Shown here: positions 9,937-19,396 of the stretch, in pieces
Numbering within the stretch: position 1 is the first letter of the stretch
Layout: every line of letters begins with the position of its first letter
Source of the DNA: Streptomyces abyssomicinicus
GTDB lineage: Bacteria; Actinomycetota; Actinomycetes; Streptomycetales; Streptomycetaceae
Assembly (NCBI RefSeq): GCF_008974245.1
Contig: NZ_BBZI01000005.1
Span: 840,180-904,179 of the forward strand
DNA: 64,000 bases
Direction of reading: 5' to 3'
Position numbers and translations under genes: made by a program
The notes under the pieces: model-generated
What the model was told of the DNA's origin: nothing
What the model saw: only the letters and a program-made list of their open reading frames with translations
The model's database searches: none

Positions 9937-10359
9937 GTGCCGGACCTGTGCGACGCGGGGCGCGACCGGGAGGTGCGGCTGCTCCTGGACGCCTACGTGC
10001 GGGTCCGGGTGCCCGCGGAGGCGGTGCGGTGCGTGGCGGCGGACCCGGCCCGGATGGTCCCGCTGCTGCTGGAGGCGGCGCGGGGGGTGCCGGAGGACCA
10101 CTACTGGGGAGTGGTGCACGCGCTGCGGGTCGCCGGCGTGCGAGGGGTGCAGCGGCCGGGCGGCGCACCCGTGCGCCCGGAGGCCGCGCCCCGGGCGGGG
10201 ACGCGGCCTCCGGCGTCGGGCCAGGACGCGGCCCTCGGCGTCAGGGGAGGCGGAGACGCTTTTCGCACTCCTCCCGCGGCGCGGGGCCGGACAGCACCGT
10301 CCAGCCCGCCGGCGTCCCGCGCCACTCGGGCCACAGCGAGCGCTCCCCCCGCGCGTTGA
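9937..10359 (+). CDS. Hypothetical small protein, 3' end doubtful
   Basis: A GTG start with GGGAGG upstream opens a frame whose first ~75 residues look like a real protein: mixed acidic and hydrophobic helices (DREVRLLLDAYVRVRVPAEA, MVPLLLEAARGVPEDHYWG). After about residue 78 the product becomes arginine/proline-rich. The frame runs through a strong terminator hairpin (10179-10211) and then overlaps mbtH by 119 bases on the opposite strand. The true protein may be about 75-80 aa, with a frameshift or lost stop. I recognise no family. Confidence 0.45.
   Translation: MPDLCDAGRDREVRLLLDAYVRVRVPAEAVRCVAADPARMVPLLLEAARGVPEDHYWGVVHALRVAGVRGVQRPGGAPVRPEAAPRAGTRPPASGQDAALGVRGGGDAFRTPPAARGRTAPSSPPASRATRATASAPPAR
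10179..10211. terminator. Hairpin terminator at the end of the siderophore operon
   Basis: Inverted repeat with 10-base perfect outer arms (GGAGGCCGCG and complement) and an inner CCCC/GGGG pairing with a single bulged A. It lies 30 bases past the mbtH stop and is well placed to end the leftward siderophore transcript. Confidence 0.7.
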
Positions 10360-10417
10360 CCAGCACCAGGAACGGCGTCGCGGCGTCGAACGGGGACGGG
10401 ATGTCGGTCGTGCTCAC
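10241..10417 (-). CDS. mbtH: MbtH-like protein, shortened C-terminus
   Basis: Small chaperone that binds and activates NRPS adenylation domains, here presumably that of the adjacent EntF-like protein. The 58-residue product keeps the core of the family signature: F-LVLVN, the ERSLWP tryptophan-proline pair, and P-x-GW. The usual C-terminal helix ending in a W-x-D-x-R-P motif is missing; the protein stops at EECEKRLRLP, some 8-12 residues earlier than typical. The GTG start overlaps the NRPS stop by 4 bases, so it is translationally coupled as the last gene of the operon. Whether the short form is active cannot be judged from sequence. Confidence 0.9.
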   Translation of the reverse strand: MSTTDIPSPFDAATPFLVLVNARGERSLWPEWRGTPAGWTVLSGPAPREECEKRLRLP

Positions 10418-13400
10418 GCGTCGAGCTCCTTCAGCCGTGCGGAGACCACCGCGGCCACCGCGTCCAGGTGGCGGCCCTGGGTGATCAGCGGGTGGGTGCA
10501 GTCCAGGTCCAGGTTGTGGATCTCCCCGCCGATGTGCGGGCGCCAGGACTCCCAGCTCAGCCAGTCCTCCGCCCGCGGGGCGGACGCCGTGAAGAAGAGC
10601 AGGTCGCCCTCGTACCGCCGGTGGACGTGCTCGCGCATCAGCCGCGCGTTGTGCGGCACGATGTCGACGATCCGGTTCAGCGTGACGTCGGACAGCCCCC
10701 CCAGCGGGCTGCCCAGCCGGGCCAGGGTCGCGACCACGTCCTCCTTGGTCGCCTCCTCGGTCCGCTCCAGGCCGGCCATCCGCAGCACCGCGGTGAGCGC
10801 GTCGCCCTCCTCCGGGGCGGGCCGCTCCCTCCACTGCTCGGCGGGGAACGCGTCCAGCAGCGCCAGCAGGTCGACCTCCTCGCCCGCCTCCTGGAGCAGC
10901 ACCGCCATGGTCTGCGCCAGCGCGCCGCCCACCGACCAGCCCATCAGCCGGTAGGGGCCGTGCGGACGCACCGCCCGGACCTGCTCGACGTACGCGGCGG
11001 CCAGCGCCTCCAGCGACCTCGGCAGCGGGCCGCCCTCCAGCAGGCCGGGCGCCTGGATGCCGTACACCGGCCGGTCCGGTCCGAGCCGCGCGGGCAGACC
11101 CGCGTAGCACCAGGCGATGCCGCCCGCCGGGTGGAGCACGAACAGCGGAGGCCGGTCGCCCTCGGGGCGCAGCGGCAGCACCACGTCCAGCGCGTCCGAG
11201 GAGGACGGGCGGGCGCTGTCCAGCCGGGCGGCGAGCGCCGCGGGCGTCGGCGCGGCGAACAGCGAGCCCAGGGTGAGCTCGGCGCCGAACTCCTCGCGGA
11301 TCCGGGCCACCAGACGGATCGCCAGCAGCGAGGAGCCGCCCAGGTCGAAGAAGGCGTCGTCGGCGCCCACCTCGCCCAGGCCCAGCACCTCCGCGAAGAG
11401 CCGGGCCATCGCCTCCTCACGGGCCACGGTGGGCCGCCGTCCGCCGCCGGCCCGGTGGACCGGGGCGGGCAGCGCGCGGCGGTCCAGCTTGCCGTTGGGC
11501 GACAGCGGGAACTCCCCGAGCACCACGACCGCCGACGGCACCATGTGCTCGGGAAGCGTCAGCGCCACCGCCTCGCGGAGAGCCACCGGGTCGGCGGCGC
11601 CGGTGACGTAGCCGACGAGCCGCTGGTCCCCGGGACGGTCCTCGCGGACCAGCGCGCACGCCCCGTCCACGCCGTCCTGGGCGGCCAGCGCGGCCTCGAT
11701 CTCGCCGAGTTCGATCCGCTGGCCGCGCAGCTTCACCTGGTGGTCGGTGCGGCCCAGGTACTCCACCTGGCCGTCCGCCCGCCACCTCGCCAGGTCGCCG
11801 GTGCGGTACATCCGCCCACCGGGCGGGCCGAACGGGTCGGCGACGAAACGGGCGGAGGTCAGCTCCGGACGGCCCAGGTAGCCGTCGGCCAGCTGCGCGC
11901 CGGCCAGGTACAGCTCGCCCGGCACACCGGGCGGGCAGGGCTGGAGCGCGGCGTCCAGCACGTACAGCCGGGTGTTCCACACCGGCGCGCCGATCGGCAC
12001 CGGCCCGTCGTGCTCGGGCAGCACCTCGTGGAAGCTGACGTCCACGGCGGCCTCGGTCGGGCCGTACAGGTTGTGCAGCCGGACCCCGGGCAGCCGGCGG
12101 GCGAAGGCGCGCGCGGTGTCCCGGGACAGCGCCTCGCCGCTGCAGAACACCTGGCGGAGCGTGCCGGCCACCGAGGCGGTCGAGGGCTCGGCCAGGAAGA
12201 GCTGGAGCATCGAGGGCACGAAGTGGCAGGTGGTGATCGCCTCCTCGTTGATCAGCCACGCCAGGTAGGCCGGGTCCCGGTGCCCGCCGGGCTCGGCCAC
12301 CACCAGCGTGGCGCCCACGCGCAGCGCCCAGAAGAACTCCCACACCGACACGTCGAACGAGGCGGGCGTCTTCTGCAGCACCTTGTCGCCGGGGGCCAGC
12401 GGGTACGCGTGCTGCATCCACCGCAGCCGGTTGTCGATCGCCCCGTGGGACACCACGACGCCCTTGGGGCGGCCGGTCGAGCCGGAGGTGTGGATGACGT
12501 AGGCCGGGTGGGAGGGCGTCAGCGCCCTCGCCGGGTCGCAGGCCGGGTAGGCCGACAGGTCCAGCCCGTCGAGCACCACCAGCGGCGTGTCGACACCGGA
12601 CGGGAGCCGCCGGCCGTGGTCGGTCACCGCGCACACCGGCGCGGTGTCCTGGAGCATGTCCGTGAGCCGCCGCGCCGGATGGTCCGGGTCCAGCGGCAGG
12701 TAGGCGGCGCCCGACTTGACGACCGCCAGCAGGCTGATCACCAGCTCCAGGGAGCGGGGCAGCGCCACCCCGACCACCTTGCCGGGACCGGCGCCCCGCT
12801 CGGCCAGGTGGCGGGCCAGCCGGTTGGCCCGGGCGTTCAGTTCGGCGTAGGTGAGGGTGGTGCCGTCGAAGACCAGGGCGGGGGCGTCCGGCGTGCGGGC
12901 GGCCTGCGCCTCGATCGGGCCGATCAGCGTGGTGGGCGGGACCTCGTGGCCGGTGTCGTTGAACTCGCGCAGCACGAGGGAGAGTTCCTCGGGCAGGGCG
13001 ACCGGGTGCGCGGCCAGGGGCAGCGCTGGGTCGCCGGCGACCAGGCGGTCGAGCAGGGCCAGGAAACGCCGCTGGTGGAGGGCGAGTTCCTCCCCGGAGT
13101 AGAGGGCGGGGTTGGCGTCGTGGTCGATCTCCAGGCCGTGGCCGTCGGCGCGGTCGTAGATGTTGACCGTGAGGTCCTCGACCGGCCCGGCGGACAGGCT
13201 GCGGAGGCGGGCGGGGGAGCCCGCGAAGCTCACCGCGTAGTCGAACGGCATGGTGTTGACCAGGGGCCCGACCAGGGAGCGCCGTTCGCCCAGCAGGCCG
13301 AGGTCCCGGCGGATGTCCTCGTAGCGGTAGCGCTGGTGGCGGCGGGCGGCGCGCAGCGCCAGAACCACCTGGCGGACCAGGCCGGCGAAGGTCTGCCGCG

Positions 13401-14340
13401 GCTCCACGGACACCCGCAGCGGCAGCACGTTCATCACCATGCCGGGGACGCGCAGCGCCGCCGAGCCCATCCGGCCCATCAGCGGCACACCGAGCACCAC
13501 GTCCTGCCGGTTGGTGGCGCGGGCGGTGTACAGCGCCTGGGCGGCGATCAGGACCTCGGGCCAGGTGGCCTTCAGCGCGGCGGCGGTCTCCCGCAGGCGT
13601 GCGGTGGCCTCGGGGGAGAGGTGCGTGGTGCGGCGCAGGAAGCTCCGCGAGGGCTGGGCGGAACGCCCGGCGAGGTGCGGCGCCTCGGGGCGGTCGGCAA
13701 GCAGCCGCCGCCAGTACTCCCGGTCGGCCTCGAACGCCTCGCCGGAGCGGTACTCGACGTCCGCGCCGACCAGTTCGGCCAGCGGCCCGAAGGTGCGCGC
13801 GGGAAGCTCCTCGCCGCGGGCGAAGGCGGTGTACGCCTCGGCGGTGCGGCGGCCCAGCAGGGTGTAGCCGTACCCGTCCATCACCAGGTGGTGGATCCGC
13901 TGGTACCACAGCCAGCGCTCGTCGCCGGTCCGCAGCAGCGCCTGCCGGAACAGCGGCCGGGTGCCGGTGGGGTCGAAGGGCTCGGCGAGGTCCTCGCGCA
14001 TCCACCGCCCGGCGGCGGCCGCCGGGTCGTCGGCGTCCCGCAGGTCGAGCACCTGGAAGGGCAACTCGATCTCGTCCAGCACCAGTTGACGTGGCCCCTC
14101 GGGCGTCTCCACGAACCGGGTGCGCAGCGCGTCGGCCTCCTCGACGACCAGCCGAAGGGCCCGGGCGAAGAGCTCCGGGTCCAGCGGGCCGTCGATCTCG
14201 GCGCACTCGGCGGTGTTGAGCGCCGGGCTGGACGGGTCGAGCGCCTGCGCGTACCACATGCCCGACTGGGCGGCGGAGAGCGGGAGTCCGGCCGCCGGGC
14301 CGGTGCGCGTCCCGGCGGGGGCGGACGTGGTGACGGTCAT
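10414..14340 (-). CDS. entF: EntF-like enterobactin synthase NRPS (C-A-T-TE)
   Basis: Single-module peptide synthetase of 1308 aa, close to E. coli EntF (~1290). A condensation domain (~15-440) has HHLVMDG near residue 150. The adenylation domain (~470-960) includes the FDVSVWEFF core, HTSGSTGRPKG, YGPTEAAVDV and NGKLDR. A carrier domain follows (DLGGSSLLAIRL, serine attachment site, ~1020), then a thioesterase with GWSVGG (~1135). Reading the specificity pocket from these motifs gives D-V-W-H-F-S-L-V-D-K, the serine code of EntF. This predicts activation of L-serine, N-acylation with 2,3-dihydroxybenzoate, and trimerisation and lactone closure by the thioesterase. The product is therefore predicted to be enterobactin or a linear relative, not griseobactin, which needs a two-module NRPS. 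ATG overlaps the ArCP stop (ATGA). Confidence 0.95.
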   Translation of the reverse strand: MTVTTSAPAGTRTGPAAGLPLSAAQSGMWYAQALDPSSPALNTAECAEIDGPLDPELFARALRLVVEEADALRTRFVETPEGPRQLVLDEIELPFQVLDLRDADDPAAAAGRWMREDLAEPFDPTGTRPLFRQALLRTGDERWLWYQRIHHLVMDGYGYTLLGRRTAEAYTAFARGEELPARTFGPLAELVGADVEYRSGEAFEADREYWRRLLADRPEAPHLAGRSAQPSRSFLRRTTHLSPEATARLRETAAALKATWPEVLIAAQALYTARATNRQDVVLGVPLMGRMGSAALRVPGMVMNVLPLRVSVEPRQTFAGLVRQVVLALRAARRHQRYRYEDIRRDLGLLGERRSLVGPLVNTMPFDYAVSFAGSPARLRSLSAGPVEDLTVNIYDRADGHGLEIDHDANPALYSGEELALHQRRFLALLDRLVAGDPALPLAAHPVALPEELSLVLREFNDTGHEVPPTTLIGPIEAQAARTPDAPALVFDGTTLTYAELNARANRLARHLAERGAGPGKVVGVALPRSLELVISLLAVVKSGAAYLPLDPDHPARRLTDMLQDTAPVCAVTDHGRRLPSGVDTPLVVLDGLDLSAYPACDPARALTPSHPAYVIHTSGSTGRPKGVVVSHGAIDNRLRWMQHAYPLAPGDKVLQKTPASFDVSVWEFFWALRVGATLVVAEPGGHRDPAYLAWLINEEAITTCHFVPSMLQLFLAEPSTASVAGTLRQVFCSGEALSRDTARAFARRLPGVRLHNLYGPTEAAVDVSFHEVLPEHDGPVPIGAPVWNTRLYVLDAALQPCPPGVPGELYLAGAQLADGYLGRPELTSARFVADPFGPPGGRMYRTGDLARWRADGQVEYLGRTDHQVKLRGQRIELGEIEAALAAQDGVDGACALVREDRPGDQRLVGYVTGAADPVALREAVALTLPEHMVPSAVVVLGEFPLSPNGKLDRRALPAPVHRAGGGRRPTVAREEAMARLFAEVLGLGEVGADDAFFDLGGSSLLAIRLVARIREEFGAELTLGSLFAAPTPAALAARLDSARPSSSDALDVVLPLRPEGDRPPLFVLHPAGGIAWCYAGLPARLGPDRPVYGIQAPGLLEGGPLPRSLEALAAAYVEQVRAVRPHGPYRLMGWSVGGALAQTMAVLLQEAGEEVDLLALLDAFPAEQWRERPAPEEGDALTAVLRMAGLERTEEATKEDVVATLARLGSPLGGLSDVTLNRIVDIVPHNARLMREHVHRRYEGDLLFFTASAPRAEDWLSWESWRPHIGGEIHNLDLDCTHPLITQGRHLDAVAAVVSARLKELDA

Positions 14341-14567
14341 GAGGTCGCCCCCAGGAGTTCCGCCCAGGCCTCCACGGCGGGCTTCTCCGCGAGGTCGGCG
14401 AAGTCGGCGGTGACGCCGTGGTCGCGGCGCCAGCCCTCCAGGAGCGTCATGATGCGGACCGAGTCGAGGCCGTGATCCACGAGGTTCTCGTCCACCGGGA
14501 TGTCGGCGGTCTCCTCGCCGAGGCAGTCGGCGACGTCGGCGTGGATCCGGTGCAGGGTGAGGGCCAT
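14337..14567 (-). CDS. Stand-alone aryl carrier protein
   Basis: A 76-residue acyl carrier domain with the aryl-carrier attachment motif DHGLDSVRIM; the serine at about residue 36 receives phosphopantetheine. It matches the C-terminal third of E. coli EntB, which there is fused to isochorismatase; here the two are separate genes 8 bases apart. It would be loaded with 2,3-dihydroxybenzoate by the DhbE-like ligase and donate it to the EntF condensation domain. Longer in-frame upstream sequence is arginine-rich and discarded; ATG at 14567 starts right at the carrier fold. Confidence 0.92.
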   Translation of the reverse strand: MALTLHRIHADVADCLGEETADIPVDENLVDHGLDSVRIMTLLEGWRRDHGVTADFADLAEKPAVEAWAELLGATS

Positions 14568-14575
14568 CGTGTGGA

Positions 14576-15220
14576 TCAGTCCTTCTCGGTCAGCGCGCCC
14601 AGCAGCGCGTCGGTGGTGGTGACGGCCGCGCAGCGGCCGGCGGCCCAGCGCAGGGCCATGTCGTGGTCCTCGCGGCTGAAGTCGGCGACGGCGTCGGCGA
14701 CGACATGGGCGCGCAGGTCCCGCTGCCAGGCGTCGGCCGCACTCATCAGCACGCCGATGTGGGCGTAGACGCCGGTGACGATCAGCTCGTCGCGTCCCCA
14801 CCCGGACATCAGGTCGGCCAGCTCGGTGCGGACGAACGCGCTGTACTTCCACTTGCGGAGCAGGGTGTCGCCCGGTGCGGGCGCCACGCTCGCGGGGGCG
14901 GCCAGCTTCTCGGGGTCGTCGGGGGCGCCCGGGCCCCAGAAGTCCTGTTGGAGGCCGCGCTCCTCGGGTGTCTGGCCGCCCTTCTGGGCGCTGTGCACGA
15001 CCGGTACGCCGGCCGCGCGGGCCGCGGCGACGATCCGCGCCGTGTTGGCGAGCATGCCGGTCAGCGGCTGCTCACCGGCGGGGAAGGCGCCGAGGAAGTG
15101 GTGCTGCAGGTCGTGCACGAGCAGCACGGCGCGCCGGGGGTCCACCGTCCAGGAGACCCGGTTCACGGGAAGCTCGTCCGGCCGGGGCAGCGGGTAGGGG
15201 GAGATGGCGGGAAGTGCCAT
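14576..15220 (-). CDS. dhbB: Isochorismatase
   Basis: Converts isochorismate to 2,3-dihydro-2,3-dihydroxybenzoate and pyruvate. The 214-residue protein covers only the isochorismatase domain. It shows the catalytic aspartate region AVLLVHDLQHHF, the lysine segment LLRKWKYSAF, and TGVYAHIGVLMSAADAW, closely matching the EntB/DhbB type and not the general cysteine hydrolases. No carrier domain is attached; that function is in the next gene. It sits between dhbE (18-base gap) and the ArCP gene. Confidence 0.95.
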   Translation of the reverse strand: MALPAISPYPLPRPDELPVNRVSWTVDPRRAVLLVHDLQHHFLGAFPAGEQPLTGMLANTARIVAAARAAGVPVVHSAQKGGQTPEERGLQQDFWGPGAPDDPEKLAAPASVAPAPGDTLLRKWKYSAFVRTELADLMSGWGRDELIVTGVYAHIGVLMSAADAWQRDLRAHVVADAVADFSREDHDMALRWAAGRCAAVTTTDALLGALTEKD

Positions 15221-15238
15221 GGGAGGTTCGAGGGCCTT

Positions 15239-16903
15239 TCACTGATCCTGGGCGGAGTCCGCGGCTGCCCGCAGCCCCTTCTTGCTGACCTTGCCGACGC
15301 CGGTCTGCGGGAACTCGTCGACGAACTCCACGAGGTCGGGCACCTTGAACGCGGCGATGCCCTGCTCGCGGACGAACCGCTTGACCGCCACGGATTTCAG
15401 GGGCTCGGCGTCCCCGCGCAGGACGACGTAGGCGAGGCTGCGCTCGCCGAGGTACTCGTCGGGCACCGCGACCACGGAGACGTCGTGGACGGACGGGTGG
15501 CGGAGGATGACGTTCTCCACCTCCTCCGGGGCGATCTTCTCGCCGCCCCGGTTGATCTGGTCCTTGGCCCGGCCCTCGACGACCAGGTGGCCGCTCGGGG
15601 TGCGGCGGACGATGTCACCGGTGCGGTAGAAGCCGTCCTCGGTGAAGGAACGCCTGTTGTGCTCCGGGGCCCGCCAGTAGCCGCGGATGGTGTAGGGGCC
15701 GCGGGTCAGCAGGTGGCCGAACTCGCCCTCGGCGACGTCCTGGTCGTGGTCGTCGACGATGCGGATCTCGTCGTCGGGGGAGATGGGCAGGCCCTGGGTG
15801 GCGACGACCGTCTCGTACGGATCGTCCAGCCGGGTGTAGTTGACCAGGCCCTCCGCCATGCCGAAGACCTGCTGGAGGCGGCAGCCGAAGGCCGGTTCGA
15901 AGCGGCGCGCGGCGGCCTCGCTGTACTTGGCGCCGCCCACCAGGACCGACCTCAGGCTGGAGAGGTCGTGCCCGGTGGCCGCGGCGGCGTCCGTCCAGAC
16001 GATCGCCAGCGGGGGCACCAGGCCGGTCATGGTGATCCGCTCGCGCTCGATCAGCGGGAACGCGGTCGCCGGGTCGGTGTTCGGGGAGAGCACCACGGTG
16101 CCTCCGGCGTGGAACACGCCGAGCCAGCCGGGTGAGCTGACCGGGAAGTTGTGGGCCGCGGGGAGCACCACCAGGAACCGGGTGGAGGTGTCCACCGCGC
16201 AGATCTCGTCGGATCCCCGCACCGAGTACAGGTAGTCGTCGTGGGTGCGGGGGATCAGCTTGGGCACGCCGGTGGTGCCGCCGGACAGCTGGAGGAAGGC
16301 CAGTTCGTGCGGCTCGGGCCCCTCGGGCAGGCCGGCCGGGTCGCCCTTCACCTCGGCGAGCGGGGTGTGCTCCCCGGCCTCGCCCGTCACGAACACCTCG
16401 CGCAGCGTGGGCACTTGGTCCTTCACCAGGGTGGCGAGGGCCGCGTGGTCGAATCCGGCGTGCCGGTCGACGGTGACGTAGGCGACGGCCTCGGTGAAGG
16501 AGCAGAAGTAGCGGATCTCGCTCTCGCGGTGCGCGGGCAGCGCGAACACCGGCAGCGCGCCGACGCGGAACAGCGCCATGGTCACCTGGACGAACTCGGC
16601 GGTGTTCGGCAGCTGCACGACCACCCGGTCGCCCTTGGCGATGCCCCGGGCGGCGAACCCGGCGGCCAGTTCGTCGACCCGTTCGTCCAGTTCCCGGTAG
16701 GTCCAGGAGCGCCGCTCCGGCGCCGGGTCCACCAGCGCCTCCGCGTCGGGACGGCGCCCGGCGTGCTCGCGGAGCACTCCTGCGATGGTCTCGCCCCGCC
16801 AGTACCCGGCGGCCCGGTAGCGGGCGGCGAACTCCTCGGGCCAGGTCGGCGCGTCCAGTCCGGGAGTGGTGGCGGGCCGGCGGGATTCGGTCCCGGTGCT
16901 CAC
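15239..16903 (-). CDS. dhbE: 2,3-dihydroxybenzoate-AMP ligase
   Basis: Stand-alone adenylation enzyme (554 aa; family ~540) that activates 2,3-dihydroxybenzoate and loads it onto the aryl carrier protein. Visible motifs: [55 protein letters not shown] (hinge) and GKVSKKGLR with the catalytic lysine. The N-terminal [20 protein letters not shown] is typical of EntE/DhbE. The GTG at 16903 overlaps the dhbC stop by 4 bases; upstream in-frame residues are noise. Confidence 0.95.
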   Translation of the reverse strand: MSTGTESRRPATTPGLDAPTWPEEFAARYRAAGYWRGETIAGVLREHAGRRPDAEALVDPAPERRSWTYRELDERVDELAAGFAARGIAKGDRVVVQLPNTAEFVQVTMALFRVGALPVFALPAHRESEIRYFCSFTEAVAYVTVDRHAGFDHAALATLVKDQVPTLREVFVTGEAGEHTPLAEVKGDPAGLPEGPEPHELAFLQLSGGTTGVPKLIPRTHDDYLYSVRGSDEICAVDTSTRFLVVLPAAHNFPVSSPGWLGVFHAGGTVVLSPNTDPATAFPLIERERITMTGLVPPLAIVWTDAAAATGHDLSSLRSVLVGGAKYSEAAARRFEPAFGCRLQQVFGMAEGLVNYTRLDDPYETVVATQGLPISPDDEIRIVDDHDQDVAEGEFGHLLTRGPYTIRGYWRAPEHNRRSFTEDGFYRTGDIVRRTPSGHLVVEGRAKDQINRGGEKIAPEEVENVILRHPSVHDVSVVAVPDEYLGERSLAYVVLRGDAEPLKSVAVKRFVREQGIAAFKVPDLVEFVDEFPQTGVGKVSKKGLRAAADSAQDQ

Positions 16904-18102
16904 AGGGCGGCTCCCACGGCGTTCAGGAAGGTACGGAACTTGGCCGCGGTCTCGGCGGTCTCCGCCTCGGCCGTCGACGCCCCCACGACGCCCGCTCCGG
17001 CGAACAGGCGCAGCAGCGCCCCCTCGGCCTCCGCGCACCGGATGGTGACGACCCATTCGCCGTCGCCCGAGGCGTCCTGCCAGCCGACCATGCCGGTGTA
17101 GGGGCCGCGGTCGAAGGGCTCGTAGCCGGCGATGACGTCACGGGCGTGGCCGGTGGGGGTGCCGCAGACGGCGGGCGTCGGGTGGAGGGCCGACGCCAGG
17201 TCGAGGGCGGTGGCGTCCGGGTCGGCCAGCTCTCCGGTGACCGTGGTGGAGAGGTGCCACATGGCCGCCGTGTTGACCAGGGTGGGGCGCTCGGGCACCT
17301 CCAGGCGGGAGCAGAAGGGGGCCAGCGCCTCCCGTACCGCCTCCACCACCACGGCGTGCTCGTGCAGGTCCTTCGGCGACTCCAGCAGCGCGTTGGCGCG
17401 GCGCACGTCCTCGGCGAGGTCGCGGCCGCGCGGCAGCGAACCGGCCAGCGGGTTGGCGGTCAGTGTGTCGCCGCGCCGGGACACCAGCAGCTCGGGGCTG
17501 GCGCCGATCAGGGTGCGGCCGGGGCCCGTGGGCACCGCGAAGGTGTGGCCGCCGGGGTCGCGGCGTGCCAGCCTGCGCAGCATCGGCGCCAGGTCCGGCT
17601 CCTGGCCGCTGGTCAGCTCCAGGGTGCGGGCCAGCACCACCTTGTCGAACTCGCCGGCGCGGATGCGGGCCGCGGCGTCGGCGACCGCACGGCCGTACTC
17701 CGCGCCGGAGGGCACCTCGCGCACCTGCCAGTCGTGCCGCGGGCCGTCGGGCACGGGCAGCGCGACCAGCGGGTCGTCGCGCAGGGCCGGTGCCGTGCGC
17801 AGGGCGGCCGGGACGGTGAGCGCGGGCGGCGCGTCCGGCAGGAACGGCACCGAGCCCATCACCACGGTCGCGGCGTCGTCCCCGGTGAGCTCCCGCGCCG
17901 CCGTGAGCGCCCCGCGGACACGTTCCGTCAGGGGACGGGCGTCGTGCGGGACCTCGGCCGCGCAGCCCTCGCCGAGCAGCGTGCGGTGGGGGGTGGCGAG
18001 GAAGCGGTCGCCGGGGCGGTAGGCGTCGAGCAGCGCGGTCGCCGCGCCGAGGGCGGGCGGCGGAGCGGCAAGGACCGTGGACTCGCGCAGGGGGGCGGTC
18101 AT
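16900..18102 (-). CDS. dhbC: Isochorismate synthase
   Basis: Converts chorismate to isochorismate, the first committed step. The 400-residue protein belongs to the chorismate-binding family. It shows [12 protein letters not shown] with the general-base lysine, [46 protein letters not shown] and [11 protein letters not shown] at 18102 has GGAGACGAG immediately upstream and follows dhbA by 67 bases; the longer frame has no ribosome site. Confidence 0.95.
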   Translation of the reverse strand: MTAPLRESTVLAAPPPALGAATALLDAYRPGDRFLATPHRTLLGEGCAAEVPHDARPLTERVRGALTAARELTGDDAATVVMGSVPFLPDAPPALTVPAALRTAPALRDDPLVALPVPDGPRHDWQVREVPSGAEYGRAVADAAARIRAGEFDKVVLARTLELTSGQEPDLAPMLRRLARRDPGGHTFAVPTGPGRTLIGASPELLVSRRGDTLTANPLAGSLPRGRDLAEDVRRANALLESPKDLHEHAVVVEAVREALAPFCSRLEVPERPTLVNTAAMWHLSTTVTGELADPDATALDLASALHPTPAVCGTPTGHARDVIAGYEPFDRGPYTGMVGWQDASGDGEWVVTIRCAEAEGALLRLFAGAGVVGASTAEAETAETAAKFRTFLNAVGAAL

Positions 18103-18169
18103 CTCGTCTCCAGTTCGTCGGACGGGGCGGTCGGCCCGGCGGTGCGGGGCCAGGGGGAGGTGGTCGGAC

Positions 18170-19009
18170 CTAGGCACGCAGGGTGGCTCCGCCGTCGACG
18201 TACAGGTCGTGCAGGGTGATGTGCCGGGCCCGGTCGGACGCGAGGAAGACGACGGCCTCCGCGACGTCCTGCGGGTCGGCGATGCGGCCCAGCGGTATGC
18301 CGGTGCGGTGGGCGGCCAGGTCGCCCTCGACCACCCGGCGGGCGGAGGCCTCGGCCTCCCCCTCGGCCCACAGGCCGCGCTGCATGTCCGTCATGGTCGA
18401 GCCGGGGGAGACGGTGTTGCAGCGCACACCCCGCGCGGCCACCTCGAGACCGAGGCACTTGGTGAACATCACCGCGGCGGCCTTGGAGGCCGCGTAGGCG
18501 GAGAGCCCGGCGCGCGGTATGCCGGCCGCGTTGGAGGCCACGGTGACGACGCTGCCGCGTCCACGCTCCGTCATCCGCCGGGCCGCGGCCCGCGATACGT
18601 GGAAGACGCCGGTGGTGTTCACGGCGAAGTGGGCGGCCCACTCCTCGTCCGTCAGGTCGACGACGGTGGAACTCCACAGCACCCCGGCCACGTTGACGGC
18701 GACGTCCAGCGGGCCCAGCGCGTCCTCGGCGTGCGCGACGGCGGCGTCCACGGCGGCGGAGTCGCGGACGTCCAGCGCGAGGGAGGCGACCCGGCCGTCG
18801 TGGGCGGCGGCGAGTTCCCCGACGTCCGGGGCCTCGAGGTCGGTGGCGAGCACCTGGGCGCCCCGGGCGGCGAGCGCGTGGACCACGGCCCGGCCGATGC
18901 CCCGCGCCGCTCCGGTCACCAGGGCCGTCCGGCCGGCGAACTCCCGCGCGCCGACGGCCCCGGGGTCCGGGAGAGCGGGTACATGGGCGGTGACGGGCGG
19001 GTGGGACAC
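18170..19009 (-). CDS. dhbA: 2,3-dihydro-2,3-dihydroxybenzoate dehydrogenase
   Basis: NAD-dependent short-chain dehydrogenase (279 aa) that completes 2,3-dihydroxybenzoate. The Rossmann glycine motif is [11 protein letters not shown] (~33-43), NVAGVLWSS is the structural motif, and S/Y/K catalysis is visible as [21 protein letters not shown]. EntA-like features include [16 protein letters not shown] start at 19009 with GAAGGA upstream. First gene of the operon; the iron box lies about 100 bases before the start. Confidence 0.94.
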   Translation of the reverse strand: MSHPPVTAHVPALPDPGAVGAREFAGRTALVTGAARGIGRAVVHALAARGAQVLATDLEAPDVGELAAAHDGRVASLALDVRDSAAVDAAVAHAEDALGPLDVAVNVAGVLWSSTVVDLTDEEWAAHFAVNTTGVFHVSRAAARRMTERGRGSVVTVASNAAGIPRAGLSAYAASKAAAVMFTKCLGLEVAARGVRCNTVSPGSTMTDMQRGLWAEGEAEASARRVVEGDLAAHRTGIPLGRIADPQDVAEAVVFLASDRARHITLHDLYVDGGATLRA

Positions 19010-19111
19010 GGGTGGCTTCCTTCTTCCCGGGGACCGGCCGCCCGCGGGCGGCGGTCGTCCCCGGCGGAGCGTGCGCAGGGGTCACCACCGCCGCGGGCAG
19101 CGCAACGAAAG

Positions 19112-19130
19112 TAAGGTTAGGCTAACCTAC
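19112..19130. promoter_or_regulatory. DmdR/IdeR-type iron box
   Basis: TAAGGTTAGGCTAACCTAC matches the actinobacterial 19-bp iron-box consensus (TTAGGTTAGGCTAACCTAA) at 17 of 19 positions. A looser palindrome extends outward with CGAAA/TTTCG arms (19106-19136). It lies 103 bases upstream of dhbA. Expected effect: iron-loaded DmdR1/IdeR represses the siderophore operon. Confidence 0.92.
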
Positions 19131-19276
19131 GTTTCGACGGGAAGGGTGACGAAGGGTGGCCAGGCACCTGATCCGGCCGTTCCGCCGGAGCCCGGACGAC
19201 GGTGCTCCCGGTGGCGCGCGGCTGACCCGCAAGGGTGCTCGGGGGCCGGTGAATCGGCGGCTTCGCCGGGTCGGTC

Positions 19277-19305
19277 TTGGCAAGGCCCCCGGGGCGTCCT
19301 AAGTT
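19277..19305 (+). promoter_or_regulatory. Putative vegetative promoter of the pyrimidine operon
   Basis: TTGGCA (19277-19282) and TAAGTT (19300-19305) are separated by exactly 17 bases, a good match to the sigma-70/HrdB pattern. The start codon of the beta-ureidopropionase gene is 92 bases further on. Confidence 0.55.
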
Positions 19306-19396
19306 CGAGCTTCCGGCGGCTTCGGCCGCCACCAGCGGTCCCCGCGGTGGGTCCCCGCAGCAGAGGCCCTCTGACGTTCCGTCGAAGGAGCAGCTC

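Noticed and set aside
10468..14475. Very long open frame on the plus strand opposite the NRPS gene (over 1300 codons)
   Set aside because: Antisense frame of a GC-rich gene; product is Gly/Arg/Gln/His-rich with no motif, while the opposite strand encodes a complete EntF.
10241..19009. Griseobactin assignment for the siderophore operon
   Set aside because: Griseobactin needs a two-module NRPS using arginine and threonine; here there is one module with a serine code.
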